The notes under the pieces: model-generated
Told to the model about the DNA's origin: nothing
Database searches by the model: none
Seen by the model: the letters and a program-made list of their open reading frames with translations, nothing else
DNA from: Nonomuraea jabiensis
GTDB taxonomy: Bacteria; Actinomycetota; Actinomycetes; Streptosporangiales; Streptosporangiaceae
DNA: 64,000 nucleotides
Assembly: GCF_014204795.1 (NCBI RefSeq)
Contig: NZ_JACHMB010000001.1
Span: forward strand, 5,208,001 to 5,272,000
Reading direction: 5' to 3'
Shown: positions 7,351-14,593 of the stretch, in pieces
How the letters are laid out: every line of letters starts with the position of its first letter
Numbering within the stretch: the stretch's first letter is position 1
Program-made: the position numbers and the translations under genes

Positions 7351-9912
7351 ATGGAGGACGTCGCGCGGCAGGAGCGCCGCCCCACCCTCTGGGGGCGGGA
7401 GATCCCGTTCCGCAACCGCTGTTTCACCGGTCGCGAGCGCGAGCTCGCCGAGCTCCACAGCCGGCTGGCGCAGCACTCGACCGCGCTGGTCGGCCAGCCG
7501 CCCCAGCCGGTCTACGGCATGGGCGGCATCGGCAAGACCGAGATCGCCGCCGAGTACGCGCATCGCCACGCGGAGGAATACGACCTCGTCTGGTGGATCA
7601 GGGCCGAGCAGGAGGAGACCATCGTCAACTCGCTGATCGGGCTGGGCCGCAAGATGTCCCTCGACGGCTTCCGCCCCGACGATCGCGACTACTCCGCCAA
7701 GCTGGTCCTGTCCGCCCTCGCCAATCGCGAGCTCTACGAGCGATGGCTGCTGATCTACGACAACGTCGAGAGCGCCAACGCGGTCCAGCACTACCTGCCC
7801 AGCGGCGGCGGCCACGTCATCATCACCACGCGCGACCGCCACTGGCGGCGGGCGATGGACCTCGACGGGATCGAGGTAGGGGAGTTCCTTCCCGACGAAA
7901 CGGTCAAGTTCTTTCATAGGCGGGTGACCGCCCTGGCCGACCCGGGTAGGTCCGGCTCCGTGGAAGCCGAGGCCGACGCGAAGGAGCTGGCCAACCAGCT
8001 CGGAAACCTCCCGCTGGCCGCCGAGCACGCCGCCGCGTACCTCAACGAGACCGGCACCAGCATCTCCGAATACCTGGAGCTGTTCCGCGACAACGCGCAC
8101 GCGCTGCTGGCCAGCTCGGTCGACATCAAATACCCGCAGACCGTGGCCACGACCTGGAGCGTCTCGCGCAGCAAGATCTCGCCGGAGGCCGACGCGCTGT
8201 TCAAGCTGCTGGCCAGCCTCTCCGCCGAGCCGATCGCCGAGGAGCTGCTGGTGCAGCCGGCCGTGGCCTCCAAGCTGCCGCCGCCGCTGGACCGGGTGCT
8301 GAGCGGCGTGACCGAGTTCCGCAGGGCGGCCAGGGAGCTGGGCCGCTACTCCATGCTCAAGCTCGACGGCGTGCGCAACGTCGTGCAGCTGCACCGCGTC
8401 GTACAGGCCGTCACCAGGGACCGCATGGTGCGCGAGGACCCGGAGGCCGCGGCCCGCTTCCAGGAGGCCGCCCACCTCCTGCTGGCCGCCTCCGATCCCG
8501 GGGCGGTCGACCGCGAGGACAGCGAGCAGATCTACCAGCGCTCCCTGCAGCACCTGGTGCCCTCGCGGGCGGTCGAGTCCGGCGATCGCCTGGTCCGCAA
8601 GCTGATCATCAACCAGGTCGAGCAGCTCTACCGCCGCGGCGGCCACCAGGAGAGCCTGCGGATCGGCCTGCCGACGCTGGAGCTGTGGCGGCAGCGGTTC
8701 GGGCAGGACGACAAGCAGACCCTGGCCCTGGCGGTCCAGGTCGGCAACGCGCTGCGCACGGCCGGCCAGTGGGAGGAGAGCCTGCGCCTGCACGCCGACA
8801 CCCTCCAGCGGCTGCGCGACAACTTCGGCGAGCTGGACGCCGTCTACCTGAGCTGCGCCCGCGTGCACGACGTCGGGCTGCGGCTGCTCGGCCGCTACGC
8901 CGACGCGCTGGACAACGACCTGCGGCTGCTGCCGCTCTTCGAGCAGCAGCTGCGGCCCGACCACCCCGACACGCTGCGGATCCGCAGCAACGTGGCGGTG
9001 AGCCTGCGCTGCCTGGGCCGCTTCGAGGAGGCCCTGCGCTACGACGACGAGACGCTGGCCGAGCGGCAGCGCATCTTCGGCCCGGTCGAGCACGCGACGC
9101 TGAGCTCGCAGTTCGGCCGCTCCCGCGACCTGCGCGGGCTGGGGCGCTACGAGGAGTCCCTCGACCTGATCCGGCGGATCAGCAACGCCATCGACCGCAA
9201 GAACCAGCCGTGGAACCAGTTCCGCCTCCTGGTCGCCATCGACTTCAGCGTGGCACTCAACCGGGTCGGCCTCTACGAGGACGCCTTCGTCCAGGGCGTG
9301 AAGGCCTGGGAGCGGCACAAGTCGACCCTCGGCGCGGAGCACCGCCAGACGCTGCAGTCGGCCACCAACCTCATCAACGACTACCGGCTCACCGAAGACC
9401 TGGCCGGCGCCCAGCGGCTGGGCGAGGAGACGGTGCTGAGCCTGGAGAAGGTGGCCGGCCCCGACCACCCCAACACGCTGGCGGCCTACAACAACCTGGC
9501 CATCGTGCTGCGGGTCAGGAACAATCCGGGCGGCGCCCGCCGGCTGAGCGAGCGGGCGGTCGAAGGGATGAAGGCCCTCCTGGGCGACACCCACCCCAAC
9601 ACCCTGATCGCCATGCACAATCTCGCCAGCGATCTGGCCGCACTGGGCGAGGTGGGGCAGGCCCGGAGGCTGGGCGAGACGGTGCTGGAGCGCAGCCTCA
9701 CGACGCGCGGCGCCGACCACCCCAACACCCTGGCCGCCATGGCCAACCTGTCCCTCGACCGCAATGCCGACGGAGACAAGGACGGCGCCCAGAGCCTGCG
9801 GGAGCGGATGCTCGACGGCTACCAGCGCTCGATCATGCCCGACCACCCGCACGCCCGGCTGGCCGCCCAGTACGGCCGGGTCAACCTGGGCATCGAGCCC
9901 ATGAACGACTGA
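7351..9912 (+). CDS. NB-ARC/TPR STAND protein resembling the FxSxx-COOH system TPR protein (FxsT-like)
   Basis: 853 residues from ATG 7351; an in-frame GTG at 7336 is the alternative. No clear Shine-Dalgarno is present, so it may be leaderless. The N-terminus LWGREIPFRNRCFTGRERELAELHSRL leads to P-loop GMGGIGKT (56-63), then EYDLVWWIRAEQEE, a Walker B strand LLIYDN, IITTRDRHW and a GNLPLA motif. This is the standard NB-ARC order. From about residue 420 to the end it is TPR (GRYADALDNDL, DHPNTLAAYNNLA repeated). The architecture matches TPR proteins accompanying FxSxx-COOH RiPP loci. Downstream and convergent lie an HExxH hydroxylase and a peptide with an FxSxx-like leader, which supports that link. 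Its function in those systems is not established. Confidence 0.8.
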   Translation: MEDVARQERRPTLWGREIPFRNRCFTGRERELAELHSRLAQHSTALVGQPPQPVYGMGGIGKTEIAAEYAHRHAEEYDLVWWIRAEQEETIVNSLIGLGRKMSLDGFRPDDRDYSAKLVLSALANRELYERWLLIYDNVESANAVQHYLPSGGGHVIITTRDRHWRRAMDLDGIEVGEFLPDETVKFFHRRVTALADPGRSGSVEAEADAKELANQLGNLPLAAEHAAAYLNETGTSISEYLELFRDNAHALLASSVDIKYPQTVATTWSVSRSKISPEADALFKLLASLSAEPIAEELLVQPAVASKLPPPLDRVLSGVTEFRRAARELGRYSMLKLDGVRNVVQLHRVVQAVTRDRMVREDPEAAARFQEAAHLLLAASDPGAVDREDSEQIYQRSLQHLVPSRAVESGDRLVRKLIINQVEQLYRRGGHQESLRIGLPTLELWRQRFGQDDKQTLALAVQVGNALRTAGQWEESLRLHADTLQRLRDNFGELDAVYLSCARVHDVGLRLLGRYADALDNDLRLLPLFEQQLRPDHPDTLRIRSNVAVSLRCLGRFEEALRYDDETLAERQRIFGPVEHATLSSQFGRSRDLRGLGRYEESLDLIRRISNAIDRKNQPWNQFRLLVAIDFSVALNRVGLYEDAFVQGVKAWERHKSTLGAEHRQTLQSATNLINDYRLTEDLAGAQRLGEETVLSLEKVAGPDHPNTLAAYNNLAIVLRVRNNPGGARRLSERAVEGMKALLGDTHPNTLIAMHNLASDLAALGEVGQARRLGETVLERSLTTRGADHPNTLAAMANLSLDRNADGDKDGAQSLRERMLDGYQRSIMPDHPHARLAAQYGRVNLGIEPMND

Positions 9913-9916
9913 CGGC

Positions 9917-11110
9917 CTAGATCGAAAACCCGGGATTGGCGCTCAGCCAGCGCGCACGGTGCCGGGCCCGGAGGTCGGCCGCCCGCCGCTCGGCCGGGGC
10001 GGGCACCGGCTCGCGCAGCCACTCGCGGAGCCGGTCCAGCAGCCCGTTCACGAGCACCTCGCCCGGCCCGGTCAGGCTCCCCGAGCCGCTCGCGCGGGTC
10101 AGCGCCTCGAACGTGATGGCCCGGCGGTAGGCGAACTCCGCCTCCGCCCGCTCGACGGCCGGGCTCGCGTGCCGTTCGTCGCCCGGGCTCGCGTGCCGTT
10201 CGGCGCGCCAGAACGCGGTGATCGCGAAGTTCGCGAAGCAGCCCTGCAGCAGCGGGCCGAGCGGTCGCGGGTCGGAGCGCCAGGGCGCGTACCAGCGACG
10301 CCCGTCGTCGGGGCCGGTCAGCTCGACCACGTCCTCGACCGCGCCGAGCACCAGGTGCCACACCTCGTGGACCAGGCTCTCCGCGAACGCGACCGGGTCG
10401 GGCGGCGGCGAGAGCGCGATCGCCCCGTACGCCCAGCCGGACGTCGCGCTGGCGGGCCGCACCCGGCCACGGCCCTCCAGCGGCACCAGCGTGGTGAAGA
10501 CCGCCGCGATCGTCCCGGCGGCGTGGTGATGCCGCTCGCACAGCACCTGCCAGGCGTGGCCGAGCTCGCGCTGCCACCACACCGGGTCCGCCTCGCCCCG
10601 CCTGCCGAAGCCCGCCAGGTACGGGTCGACCGCGTCGAGCTGGACCGCCAGCCCCAGCCCGTTCGCCCGTGCGTGCAGGGACGGGATCGGGACGAGACCG
10701 GACTCCGCGAACGTGCCGAGCCCCGGGACGAACGCGCCGGGGCGCAGCGGCGGCCGCCGCCCGGCCCGCAGCGCCGCGCCGGCGCTGAAGGAGACGAGAT
10801 AGCCGAGGTCCGGATCCTCGCCGTCGCGCAGTCGCCGCAGGCAGTCGACCGCCCAGCAGCCCACCTGGGGGAGCACCAGCAGCTCCGCCATGAGGCGCGG
10901 ATCGCTCTCCTGCAGCTCGGCCAGCGCGCGGAAGGCGGCATCGGCGTCCGTCCCGCGCACCTGCCGCCGCACGGCCTCCAGGAGCAGCTGGTTCCTGTGG
11001 AGCTGGATCTCCCGGAGCCGGGTCAGCAACTCGGAGGTGAGGTCGTCGTCGACCAGGCGGTGGCAGATCTCGTACGTCTCAGCGGCCGAACACTCCGTCA
11101 GCCATCGCAC
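9917..11110 (-). CDS. HExxH-type putative peptide beta-hydroxylase (aKG-HExxH family-like)
   Basis: 397 residues from GTG 11110, which overlaps the end of the precursor-like peptide gene by 13 bases; in-frame GTGs at 11143 and 11155 are alternatives. The C-terminal half contains SLVHEVWHLVLGA, an HExxH motif at 248-252, then WRSDPRPLGPLLQGCFANFAITAFWR. These match the family of HExxH peptide-modifying enzymes found fused to, or beside, radical SAM maturases in FxSxx-COOH clusters and thought to hydroxylate side chains with 2-oxoglutarate. Here the domain stands alone and no radical SAM gene is in the window. It ends 4 bases from the convergent NB-ARC/TPR stop. It could instead be a metalloprotease, but the flanking motifs favour the hydroxylase family. 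Confidence 0.72.
   Translation of the reverse strand: MRWLTECSAAETYEICHRLVDDDLTSELLTRLREIQLHRNQLLLEAVRRQVRGTDADAAFRALAELQESDPRLMAELLVLPQVGCWAVDCLRRLRDGEDPDLGYLVSFSAGAALRAGRRPPLRPGAFVPGLGTFAESGLVPIPSLHARANGLGLAVQLDAVDPYLAGFGRRGEADPVWWQRELGHAWQVLCERHHHAAGTIAAVFTTLVPLEGRGRVRPASATSGWAYGAIALSPPPDPVAFAESLVHEVWHLVLGAVEDVVELTGPDDGRRWYAPWRSDPRPLGPLLQGCFANFAITAFWRAERHASPGDERHASPAVERAEAEFAYRRAITFEALTRASGSGSLTGPGEVLVNGLLDRLREWLREPVPAPAERRAADLRARHRARWLSANPGFSI
10160..10202 (+). repeat. 24-bp tandem duplication inside the hydroxylase gene
   Basis: The 19-base word CGGGCTCGCGTGCCGTTCG occurs twice with a 24-base period (starts 10160 and 10184). It keeps the hydroxylase frame and encodes consecutive ERHASP-x-x units in a variable surface region downstream of the HExxH motif. 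It looks like a recent slippage event. Confidence 0.75.
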
Positions 11111-11286
11111 GGGACGGCACCGTTGTTGGCATCCTCCTGCCACAGTCGATCCCACGGCCCTCTTCGCCCGAGGATCCTGCTCACCAGCCCGTCGAGGGTG
11201 GCGTCGTCGAGTTCGGTCAGTTGGAGCAGCGTCATGTCAGTCAGCTCCGCAAGCCCGGTGCCAACCGCGTGAGCCGGTTCCCCCAT
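11098..11286 (-). CDS. Putative RiPP precursor peptide with FxSxx-like leader
   Basis: 62 residues, ATG at 11286, preceded at good spacing by a strong AGGAGGGA Shine-Dalgarno. The central LAELTDMTLLQL-TELDDATL and RILGRRG resemble the leader of FxSxx-COOH precursors (two short helices rich in Leu/Asp, then an Arg-Val/Ile-Leu helix). The C-terminus is PWDRLWQEDANNGAVPCDG, with no F-x-S-x-x end. The core candidate is therefore the W-D-R-L-W-Q-E-D segment, whose Asp/Glu/Trp residues are plausible hydroxylation targets. The stop is embedded in the start region of the hydroxylase gene, implying coupling. Assignment as precursor is inference from context and leader pattern. Confidence 0.62.
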   Translation of the reverse strand: MGEPAHAVGTGLAELTDMTLLQLTELDDATLDGLVSRILGRRGPWDRLWQEDANNGAVPCDG

Positions 11287-11314
11287 AGAGAGTCCCTCCT
11301 AGGCTGCTGCCGAG

Positions 11315-11320
11315 ATCATA
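11315..11320 (-). promoter_or_regulatory. Candidate -10 box for the precursor/hydroxylase operon
   Basis: On the minus strand TATGAT lies about 30 bases upstream of the precursor ATG in an otherwise GC-rich stretch. The -35 at 17-base spacing (TTCATT) is weak. Confidence 0.4.
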
Positions 11321-11441
11321 CGACGGCGCTTTGCCCGAATGAAATGCCGGTGAATACGGCTCGGGTTTCGGCCAGCGCCAAACCCGGGTGACGGCCTGCT
11401 TGTGGACAGCCACAACACACACCGCGTGACTTCGTTGGCCC

Positions 11442-11447
11442 TACAAT
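11442..11447 (+). promoter_or_regulatory. Candidate -10 box upstream of agmatinase
   Basis: TACAAT lies 37 bases before the agmatinase ATG in a locally AT-richer patch. No good -35 is seen at 16-18 bases, so an activator-dependent promoter is possible. Confidence 0.35.
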
Positions 11448-11483
11448 TGCCGCAGGTCAGAGGCATGACGAACACTGGGCCGC

Positions 11484-12416
11484 ATGAACCTTGGCCCTGT
11501 CGACTCCTCCCAGGTCCCGCGCTTCGCCGGGCTCGCCACCTTCGCCCGCCTGCCCAGGCTCGACCAGGTCGAGCGGGCGGACGTGGCCGTCGTGGGCGTG
11601 CCGTTCGACACCGGCGTGTCCTACCGGCCCGGCGCCAGGTTCGGCCCGGCCGCGGTCAGGGAGGCCTCCCGGCTGCTGCGGCCGTACCATCCGGGGCTGG
11701 ACGTCTCGCCGTTCGAGCGGGTGCAGGTGGTCGACGCCGGTGACATCGCGGCCAATCCGTTCGACATCGGGGCGGCCATCGAGAGCATCGAGGGCGCGGC
11801 GGACTCGATCGACGCCAAGCTCGTCGCGATCGGCGGCGACCACACGATCGCGCTGCCGCTGCTGCGGTCCGTGGCCAGGAAGCACGGCCCGGTGGCGCTG
11901 CTGCACTTCGACGCGCACCTGGACACCTGGGACACCTACTTCGGCGCCGAGTACACGCACGGCACCCCGTTCCGCCGGGCGGTGGAGGAGGGCCTGCTGG
12001 ACACCGAGGCCGTCAGCCACGTCGGGATCAGGGGCCCGCTGTACGGCAAGAAGGACCTCGAGGACGACCGGCGGCTCGGGTTCGGCATCCTGACGGCGGC
12101 CGACGTGCTGCGGCGCGGCCTCGACGAGGTGATCGACGTGCTGCGGCAGCGCATCGGCGACCGGCCCCTGTACGTGTCCGTCGACATCGACGTGCTGGAC
12201 CCGGCCCACGCCCCGGGCACGGGGACGCCGGAGGCGGGCGGGCTCACCAGCCGTGAGCTGCTGGAGATCCTGCGCGGCCTGGCCGGGTGCGACCTGGTCG
12301 GGGCCGACGTCGTCGAGGTGGCCCCGGCGTACGACCATGCGGAGATCACCTCGGTCGCCGCCTCCCACGTGGCCTACGACCTCGTCAGCCTGCTGGCGTT
12401 GCAGGAGAAAGCATGA
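11484..12416 (+). CDS. speB: Agmatinase-type ureohydrolase
   Basis: 310 residues, cytosolic. Ureohydrolase motifs are all present: AIGGDHTIALP, LLHFDAHLDTWD (two Mn-binding Asp plus His) and SVDIDVLDPAHAPGTGTPE (two Mn-binding Asp). The family splits amidino groups from agmatine, guanidinobutyrate or arginine to release urea. With putrescine transport and aminobutyraldehyde dehydrogenase genes next door, agmatinase (agmatine to putrescine and urea) or guanidinobutyrase is favoured over arginase. The stop overlaps the permease start by ATGA, so the two form an operon. The neighbouring Lrp-type regulator is the likely controller. Confidence 0.85.
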   Translation: MNLGPVDSSQVPRFAGLATFARLPRLDQVERADVAVVGVPFDTGVSYRPGARFGPAAVREASRLLRPYHPGLDVSPFERVQVVDAGDIAANPFDIGAAIESIEGAADSIDAKLVAIGGDHTIALPLLRSVARKHGPVALLHFDAHLDTWDTYFGAEYTHGTPFRRAVEEGLLDTEAVSHVGIRGPLYGKKDLEDDRRLGFGILTAADVLRRGLDEVIDVLRQRIGDRPLYVSVDIDVLDPAHAPGTGTPEAGGLTSRELLEILRGLAGCDLVGADVVEVAPAYDHAEITSVAASHVAYDLVSLLALQEKA

Positions 12417-13909
12417 GCCTCACCGAGATCGAGACGTACGGGGTCGAGCGCATCCCCGACGCGGACCGCAACGCGCGCCCGATCGACCTGTTCCGGCTGG
12501 CGTTCGGGGGCGCGAACACGTTCGCCACCTGCGTGCTCGGCGCCTTCCCCATCCTGTTCGGCCTGTCGTTCTGGCAGGGGCTGGCCGCCACCGTGCTCGG
12601 GCTGGTGGTCGGCGCGCTGATCCTGGCGCCGCTGTCGCTGTTCGGGCCGCTCAACGGCACCAACAACGCCGTCTCCTCCTCCGCCCACCTGGGCGTGCAC
12701 GGCCGGATCGTGGGCTCGTTCCTGTCGCTGCTGACCGCGATCGCGTTCTTCTCGATCTCGGTGTGGTCGTCGGGGGACGCGCTGGTCGGCGGCGCCCACC
12801 GGCTGGCCGGGCTGCCCGACACCGACCTGTCGTACGGCGTCGCGTACGCGCTCTTCGCCGTCCTCGTGCTCATCGTCTGCGTGTACGGCTTCCGCTTCAT
12901 GCTGTTCGTCAACAAGATCGCGGTGGCGGCGGCGTCGCTGCTGTTCGTCCTGGGGGCCTTCGCCTTCGCCGGGGACTTCGACCCGTCCTACCCGGGCACG
13001 CTCCCGGCCGGCGACCCGCTGTTCTGGCCGTCGTTCATCGGCGCGGCGCTGATCGTGCTGTCGAACCCGGTGTCGTTCGGCGCCTTCCTGGGCGACTGGT
13101 CCAGGTACATCCCGGCCACGACGCCGAAGTCCCGGGTGATGGCCGCGGCCTTCCTGGCGCAGCTCGCCACCATCCTGCCGTTCCTGTTCGGCCTGACCAC
13201 GGCCTCGATCATCGCGACCAAGGCCGCCGACTACCTGGACCCGGCCGCCCCCAACTACGTCGGCGGGCTGCTGGCCGTCTCGCCCGGCTGGTACTTCGTA
13301 CCGGTCTGCCTGATCGCCCTGATCGGCGGCATGTCCACCGGAACGACCTCCCTCTACGGCACCGGGCTCGACTTCTCCAGCGTCTTCACCCGCTTCTCCC
13401 GGGTGCAGGCGACGGTGTTCATCGGCACGCTGTCGATCGTGTTCATCTTCATCGGCCGCTTCGCCGCGAACCTCACCCAGAGCATCTCCACGTTCGCCAC
13501 GCTGATCATCACGTGCACGGCGCCGTGGATGGTGATCATGATGCTCGGCTACGTGACCCGCAGGGGCTGGTACGACCCCGAGGCGCTGCAGGTCTTCAAC
13601 CGGCGCCAGCGCGGCGGCCGCTACTGGTTCGCGCACGGCTGGAACTGGCGCGGGCTGTCGGCCTGGCTCGTCTCCGCGGGCCTCGCGCTGCTGTTCGTGA
13701 ACCTGCCGGGCCAGTTCGTCGGCCCCCTGGGTAACCTGGCCGGGGGAGTGGACATCTCGCTGCCGGTGGGGCTGGCCGTCGCGGGCGTGCTCTATCTGGC
13801 GCTGCTGACGGCGTTCCCGGAGCCCCGCGAGGTCTACGGCCCCGAGGGCCCGCGCCTGGTGCGCACGGCCGACACGCCGATCCTGCCCATCGTGGAGACG
13901 GTGGGCTAG
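12413..13909 (+). CDS. NCS1-type permease (purine/cytosine permease family)
   Basis: 498 residues starting at ATG 12413 in the ATGA overlap with agmatinase. About 12 hydrophobic segments are seen. The N-terminal region (DLFRLAFGGANTFATCVLGAF), LFGPLNGTNNAVSSSAHLGVHGRIVGS and the VSFGAFLGDWSRYIPATTPKS segment are characteristic of cytosine/purine/allantoin-type NCS1 symporters. Coupling to a ureohydrolase suggests uptake of a nitrogen-rich substrate such as agmatine, guanidinobutyrate or a related compound, but the substrate cannot be read from sequence. It converges with the Lrp gene with a 4-base stop overlap. Confidence 0.85.
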   Translation: MSLTEIETYGVERIPDADRNARPIDLFRLAFGGANTFATCVLGAFPILFGLSFWQGLAATVLGLVVGALILAPLSLFGPLNGTNNAVSSSAHLGVHGRIVGSFLSLLTAIAFFSISVWSSGDALVGGAHRLAGLPDTDLSYGVAYALFAVLVLIVCVYGFRFMLFVNKIAVAAASLLFVLGAFAFAGDFDPSYPGTLPAGDPLFWPSFIGAALIVLSNPVSFGAFLGDWSRYIPATTPKSRVMAAAFLAQLATILPFLFGLTTASIIATKAADYLDPAAPNYVGGLLAVSPGWYFVPVCLIALIGGMSTGTTSLYGTGLDFSSVFTRFSRVQATVFIGTLSIVFIFIGRFAANLTQSISTFATLIITCTAPWMVIMMLGYVTRRGWYDPEALQVFNRRQRGGRYWFAHGWNWRGLSAWLVSAGLALLFVNLPGQFVGPLGNLAGGVDISLPVGLAVAGVLYLALLTAFPEPREVYGPEGPRLVRTADTPILPIVETVG

Positions 13910-14397
13910 CGAGTGCCCCAGGAGTAGGTCTGCTTACGCAGCTTGAGATAGACGAACGACTCCGTGGCCCGCACGGCGGGGATGGCGCGGATCTTGCTGA
14001 GGATCTCCAGCAGGTGCCCGTCGCCCTCGCAGACCACCTCGACGATCACGTCGAAGGAGCCGGCCGTGAGGACCACGTAGTCGATCTCGTCGATGGCCGC
14101 CAGCTCGTCGGCCACCGCCTCCAGGTCGCCCTCGCAGTTGATGCCGATCATGGCCTGCCGCGGGAATCCGAGCGTCAGCGGGTCGGTGACCGCGACGATC
14201 TGCATGACGCCCGCGTCCTGCAGCCGCTGGACGCGCTGGCGCACGGCGGCCTCCGACAGGCCCACCGCTTTCCCGATCGCCGCGTACGGCATGCGCCCGT
14301 CGGTCTGGAGCTGCTCGATGATCTGCTTGGACAGATCGTCGAGCACCACCGGCCCGGCATTGGCGTTGTTGCGGCGTACGCGGGGCGGCGTCGTCAT
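13906..14397 (-). CDS. Lrp/AsnC family transcriptional regulator
   Basis: 163 residues. An N-terminal winged helix-turn-helix (LDDLSKQIIEQLQTDGRMPYAAIGKAVGLSEAAVRQRVQRLQDAGV, about 19-65) is followed by the RAM ligand-binding ferredoxin-like domain. A GGAGGA Shine-Dalgarno precedes ATG 14397. It lies divergent from the aldehyde dehydrogenase/transport operon and convergent with the agmatinase-permease pair, so it probably regulates polyamine use in response to an amino acid or amine ligand. Confidence 0.9.
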   Translation of the reverse strand: MTTPPRVRRNNANAGPVVLDDLSKQIIEQLQTDGRMPYAAIGKAVGLSEAAVRQRVQRLQDAGVMQIVAVTDPLTLGFPRQAMIGINCEGDLEAVADELAAIDEIDYVVLTAGSFDVIVEVVCEGDGHLLEILSKIRAIPAVRATESFVYLKLRKQTYSWGTR

Positions 14398-14593
14398 CGA
14401 CGGAATCCTCCTACTGGTCCGGCGTTACGGGTGCGTTCCCGCTGAGTTGCCGTCCTGGTGCGACATGTTGTCAGTTCCTGGCGGCCTGTCAAGCGAATTC
14501 GTAGCAATTTGGTATCTTCACCACGAAATCCCTTGTCGAGATGCACCTGCTCTGTAAGAGTCGCGGCATCTCAGCCACCCATTTGGAGGGCGC
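14398..14593. promoter_or_regulatory. Divergent regulatory region between Lrp gene and aldehyde dehydrogenase operon
   Basis: A 196-base spacer whose centre (about 14493-14525, around GAATTCGTAGCAATTTGGTATC) is much more AT-rich than the flanks. It is the likely Lrp-binding and promoter segment. A GGAGGGC Shine-Dalgarno precedes ATG 14594. No perfect operator palindrome was found. Confidence 0.45.

Noticed and set aside
11237..11422. 61-codon open frame on the minus strand upstream of the precursor gene
   Set aside because: It overlaps the precursor in another frame, has no ribosome binding site and a composition not resembling a protein; the precursor has a strong Shine-Dalgarno.
12287..12412. 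Longer N-terminus for the NCS1 permease
   Set aside because: The extension is an out-of-frame reading of the agmatinase end; ATG 12413 in the ATGA overlap gives the normal family N-terminus.
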